Positions 5,623 to 7,455 of a DNA stretch of 7,455 nucleotides are shown here, piece after piece (positions within the stretch are counted from its first letter, which is position 1; every line of letters starts with the position of its first letter). Below the pieces are notes generated by a model, which searched no databases, was not told the origin of the DNA, and was given only the letters and a program-made list of their open reading frames with translations. The stretch covers positions 1 through 7,455 of the forward strand of contig JAFULE010000221.1 in the NCBI GenBank assembly GCA_017483235.1, written 5' to 3'. The translations under genes were made by a program, and so were the position numbers. The stretch comes from Faecalibacterium sp. (GTDB lineage: Bacteria; Bacillota; Clostridia; Oscillospirales; Ruminococcaceae).

Positions 5623-5677
5623 AAACCGCCCCCAAAGCATCACCGGGATGCCTTGGGGGCGGTTTGCGTTTTATTTT
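5623..5677. terminator. Bidirectional terminator between tetR and dnaJ
   Basis: Two 18-base arms (5623-5640 and 5648-5665) pair with one mismatch (A/C on plus, a G:U wobble on minus) around a 7-base CACCGGG loop. The core is a run of five C against five G. The plus strand continues GCGTTTTATTTTT (5666-5678), and the minus strand continues TTATT after the stem's own GGTTT. The structure is placed directly between two convergent stop codons, so it probably ends both transcripts, the minus-strand dnaJ mRNA at least as well. Confidence 0.85.
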
Positions 5678-5681
5678 TGGG

Positions 5682-6836
5682 TCAGCGGTCAAACATATCC
5701 TTCAGGTTTTTGAAAAAGCCCTTGCGTTTTTCGTAGTTGTCGTCTTTCAGGGTTTCTTCAAACTTCTTCAGGGCCTCGCGCTGGGCCTTGTTCAGCTTTT
5801 TGGGGATCTCGACTTCGCACTTGACGTACATATCGCCCCGGCCGCGGCCGTTGACATACTGGATGCCCTTGCCGCGCAGCCGGAAGGTGGTGCCGCTCTG
5901 GGTGCCTTCGGGTACGTCATATTCCACCTTGCCGTCCACAGTGGGCACCGTGATCTTGGCGCCCAGCACCGCCTGACTGTAGGTGATGGGCACCGTGACC
6001 CACACGTTGTAGCCGTCGCGCTCGAACAGGGCGTCCGGCTTGACGGTAACGGTTACGATCACGTCGCCGTTGGGGCCGCCGTTGGTACCGGCATCGCCCA
6101 TGCCGCGCAGTGCAATGCTCTGATCATCGTCAATGCCGGCAGGAATGTTGACCTCCAGTGTTTTTTTGGTGGCCACACGGCCTGCGCCGTGGCACACCTT
6201 GCAGGGGTCTTTTACGATCTTGCCCTTGCCGTTGCAGCGCACACAGGGCTGCTGGCTTTGCATGACACCAAAGGGGGTGCGCTGCTGGCGCAGCACATAG
6301 CCGCGGCCGCCGCAATCGGGGCAGGTTTCGGGGCTGGTGCCCTTGGCACAGCCGTTGCCGCCGCACTCGGTGCAGCCGTCCTGCCGGGTGATGCTGATCT
6401 TTTTGCTGCAGCCATGTACCGCTTCCTGGAAGTCCAGCGTGATGCGCACCCGGATGTCCTGGCCTTTGCGGGGGGCGTTGGGGTTGGAACGGCCACCACC
6501 GCCAAAGCCGCCGAAGCCGCCGCCGAAAATATCGCCGAAGATGTCGCCCAGATCCACGCCGCCGCCGAAACCGCCGCCAAAGCCGCCCTGACCCGCACCG
6601 TAGTTGGGGTCTACACCGGCAAAGCCGAACTGGTCGTACCGCTGGCGCTTTTCGGGGTCAGACAGCACCTCGTGGGCTTCGTTGATCTCCTTAAACTTTT
6701 CCTCTGCCGCGGTATCGCCGGGGTTATAGTCCGGGTGATACTTCATGGCCAGCTTGCGGTAGGCTTTTTTGATCTCGTCGGCACTGGCGCCCTTGCTCAG
6801 GCCCAGTACCTCGTAATAATCGCGTTTTTCTGCCAT
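5682..6836 (-). CDS. dnaJ: Chaperone protein DnaJ (Hsp40, type I)
   Basis: A 384-residue co-chaperone that binds unfolded proteins and stimulates the DnaK ATPase in the cytoplasm. Start chosen at ATG 6836: the protein then begins MAEKRDYYEVLG, and GGTGAG (6849-6844) lies 7 bases upstream; the frame also runs five codons further to a TTG with no better site. Domains in order: J domain (1-70) with the HPD motif at 34-36; Gly/Phe-rich region (about 71-115) with DIFGDIFGG; zinc-binding domain with all four CxxCxGxG repeats intact (starting at Cys155, Cys172, Cys198 and Cys212); then the substrate-binding C-terminal domains (LEVNIPAGID, GDVIVTVTVKPDALFERDGYNVW) and a lysine-rich tail ending KDMFDR. 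Length is normal and no key residue is missing. It lies downstream of dnaK in the same direction, 115 bases apart, and is the last gene of the unit. No separate promoter is apparent in the spacer. Confidence 0.98.
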   Translation of the reverse strand: MAEKRDYYEVLGLSKGASADEIKKAYRKLAMKYHPDYNPGDTAAEEKFKEINEAHEVLSDPEKRQRYDQFGFAGVDPNYGAGQGGFGGGFGGGVDLGDIFGDIFGGGFGGFGGGGRSNPNAPRKGQDIRVRITLDFQEAVHGCSKKISITRQDGCTECGGNGCAKGTSPETCPDCGGRGYVLRQQRTPFGVMQSQQPCVRCNGKGKIVKDPCKVCHGAGRVATKKTLEVNIPAGIDDDQSIALRGMGDAGTNGGPNGDVIVTVTVKPDALFERDGYNVWVTVPITYSQAVLGAKITVPTVDGKVEYDVPEGTQSGTTFRLRGKGIQYVNGRGRGDMYVKCEVEIPKKLNKAQREALKKFEETLKDDNYEKRKGFFKNLKDMFDR

Positions 6837-6864
6837 AAGTTCACTCACCAATCAACCGCAAACA

Positions 6865-6889
6865 CCGCCCCGGCATAAAACCGGAGCGG
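6865..6889. repeat. GC-rich stem-loop in the dnaK-dnaJ spacer, dnaJ-proximal
   Basis: CCGCCCCGG (6865-6873) pairs with CCGGAGCGG (6881-6889) with one central C/A mismatch around a 7-base CATAAAA loop. On the minus strand it is followed by TGTTTGCGG rather than a T tract. It lies 15 bases upstream of the proposed dnaJ ribosome binding site and could set dnaJ translation or mRNA stability. Confidence 0.55.
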
Positions 6890-6906
6890 GGTCTGCTTCC
6901 TCTATC

Positions 6907-6935
6907 CGCGGGGCCGCCGGTCGGCCGACCCCGCG
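6907..6935. repeat. GC-rich stem-loop in the dnaK-dnaJ spacer, dnaK-proximal
   Basis: CGCGGGG (6907-6913) pairs with CCCCGCG (6929-6935). The enclosed 15 bases are also GC-rich and self-complementary in part (GGCCG and CGGCC, 6912-6926), so alternative folds compete. On the minus strand no T run follows, so it is not a standard terminator after dnaK. A role in mRNA processing or protecting the dnaK 3' end is possible but unproven. Confidence 0.55.
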
Positions 6936-6951
6936 TTTGTTCGGTTTTCGA

Positions 6952-7455
6952 TCAGACTTCCTTGAAGTCGGCATCCACCACGCCGTCATCGGCGGGGCCG
7001 CTCTGGGCGCCGTAATTGGGGGCAGCGCCCTGTGCGCCGGCCTGCTGCTGAGCAGCGGCGGCAGCCTGATACAGCTTTTCGAACACCTGGCTCAAAGCTT
7101 CCTGCTTGGCCTTGATGTCCTCCACATTGCCGCCCTGCACGGCGGTCTTCAGGTCGGCCAGCTTGGCCTCGGCGTCAGCCTTGACGTCGGCGGGCAGCTT
7201 GTCGCCGTTTTCCTTCATCATCTTCTCGGTCTGGAACACCATCTGCTCGGCGCCGTTCTTGATGTCCACTTCCTCGCGCTTCTTCTTGTCCTCGGCGGCA
7301 AACTGCTCGGCCTCACGCACGGCCTTGTCGATGTCGTCCTTGGACATGTTGGTGGAAGCGGTGATGGTGATGCTCTGCTCCTTGCCGGTGCCCAGATCCT
7401 TGGCCGAAACGTGCACAATGCCGTTGGCGTCGATGTCGAAGGTTACCTCGATCTG
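6952..7455 (-). CDS. dnaK: Chaperone protein DnaK (Hsp70), C-terminal part, runs off the right edge
   Basis: The last 167 residues of the Hsp70 chaperone, open to the window edge. The visible part begins at the end of the beta substrate-binding domain (QIEVTFDIDANGIVHVSAKDLGTGKEQSITITAS), closely matching the same stretch of other bacterial DnaK proteins. The helical lid follows (MSKDDIDKAVREAEQFAAEDKKKREEVDIKN, ENGDKLPADVKADAEAKLADL), then an Ala/Gln-rich linker (YQAAAAAQQQAGAQGAA) and the conserved acidic tail DDGVVDADFKEV. The missing N-terminal ATPase domain lies beyond the window. It pairs with dnaJ just downstream; grpE and hrcA, often found upstream of dnaK in this phylum, cannot be seen. 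Any CIRCE or HrcA operator would also lie outside the window. Confidence 0.98.
   Translation of the reverse strand, partial: QIEVTFDIDANGIVHVSAKDLGTGKEQSITITASTNMSKDDIDKAVREAEQFAAEDKKKREEVDIKNGAEQMVFQTEKMMKENGDKLPADVKADAEAKLADLKTAVQGGNVEDIKAKQEALSQVFEKLYQAAAAAQQQAGAQGAAPNYGAQSGPADDGVVDADFKEV

Noticed and set aside
6460..6600. Repetitive GCCGCC-rich stretch that looks like a DNA repeat array
   Set aside because: It encodes the normal Gly/Phe-rich linker of DnaJ; the repetition is at the protein level.
5664..6878. Long plus-strand open frame (404 codons) opposite dnaJ
   Set aside because: dnaJ on the other strand is unambiguous. The antisense product is an Ala/Gly/Val-rich artefact of dnaJ codon use.
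1..7455. CRISPR arrays, tRNA/rRNA genes, insertion sequences or prophage genes
   Set aside because: No regularly spaced direct repeats, no tRNA-like cloverleaf, and no transposase or integrase product in any frame.

Overview
The window looks like chromosomal DNA from a GC-rich member of the Firmicutes, most likely a gut Clostridia of the Oscillospiraceae/Ruminococcaceae type (Faecalibacterium, Gemmiger or Subdoligranulum-like). The grounds are strong AGGAGG-type ribosome binding sites, the dnaK-dnaJ arrangement, GC-rich third codon positions, and a DUF4358 lipoprotein / MBOAT / DHHW gene set of a kind I associate with that group. The genus assignment is inference. There are no tRNA or rRNA genes, no CRISPR array, and no transposase, integrase or phage gene.

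Left part (3-3739, plus strand): a cell-envelope block. It opens with the C-terminal half of a VanY-type zinc D,D-carboxypeptidase. A promoter-like sequence then leads into a DUF4358-type lipoprotein, a full-length MBOAT membrane O-acyltransferase (AlgI/DltB class) starting at TTG, and a DHHW/AlgJ-AlgX-like SGNH-type protein. The last two form an acyl-transfer pair: the MBOAT protein would pass an acyl group across the membrane, and the anchored DHHW protein would attach it to an extracellular polymer. A strong intrinsic terminator sits between the lipoprotein gene and the MBOAT gene with almost no room for a new promoter after it, so expression of the pair may depend on read-through.

Middle (3740-5680): a 146-base spacer with three stem-loops, the last a bidirectional terminator. 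It is followed by a minus-strand gene for a four-helix membrane protein of unknown function. Its 5' leader contains a long, nearly perfect hairpin. It is divergent from a TetR-family regulator gene, and their predicted -10 boxes overlap, so the regulator may control both itself and the membrane protein. A strong hairpin terminator separates tetR from the convergent dnaJ.

Right part (5682-7455, minus strand): dnaJ (complete) and the C-terminal part of dnaK, running off the right edge. They are separated by 115 bases holding two GC-rich hairpins. These are ordinary heat-shock chaperone genes.

I did not find a clearly new biological system. The parts most worth a second look are the lipoprotein-MBOAT-DHHW set with its internal terminator, and the tetR/membrane-protein divergon with its long leader hairpin.
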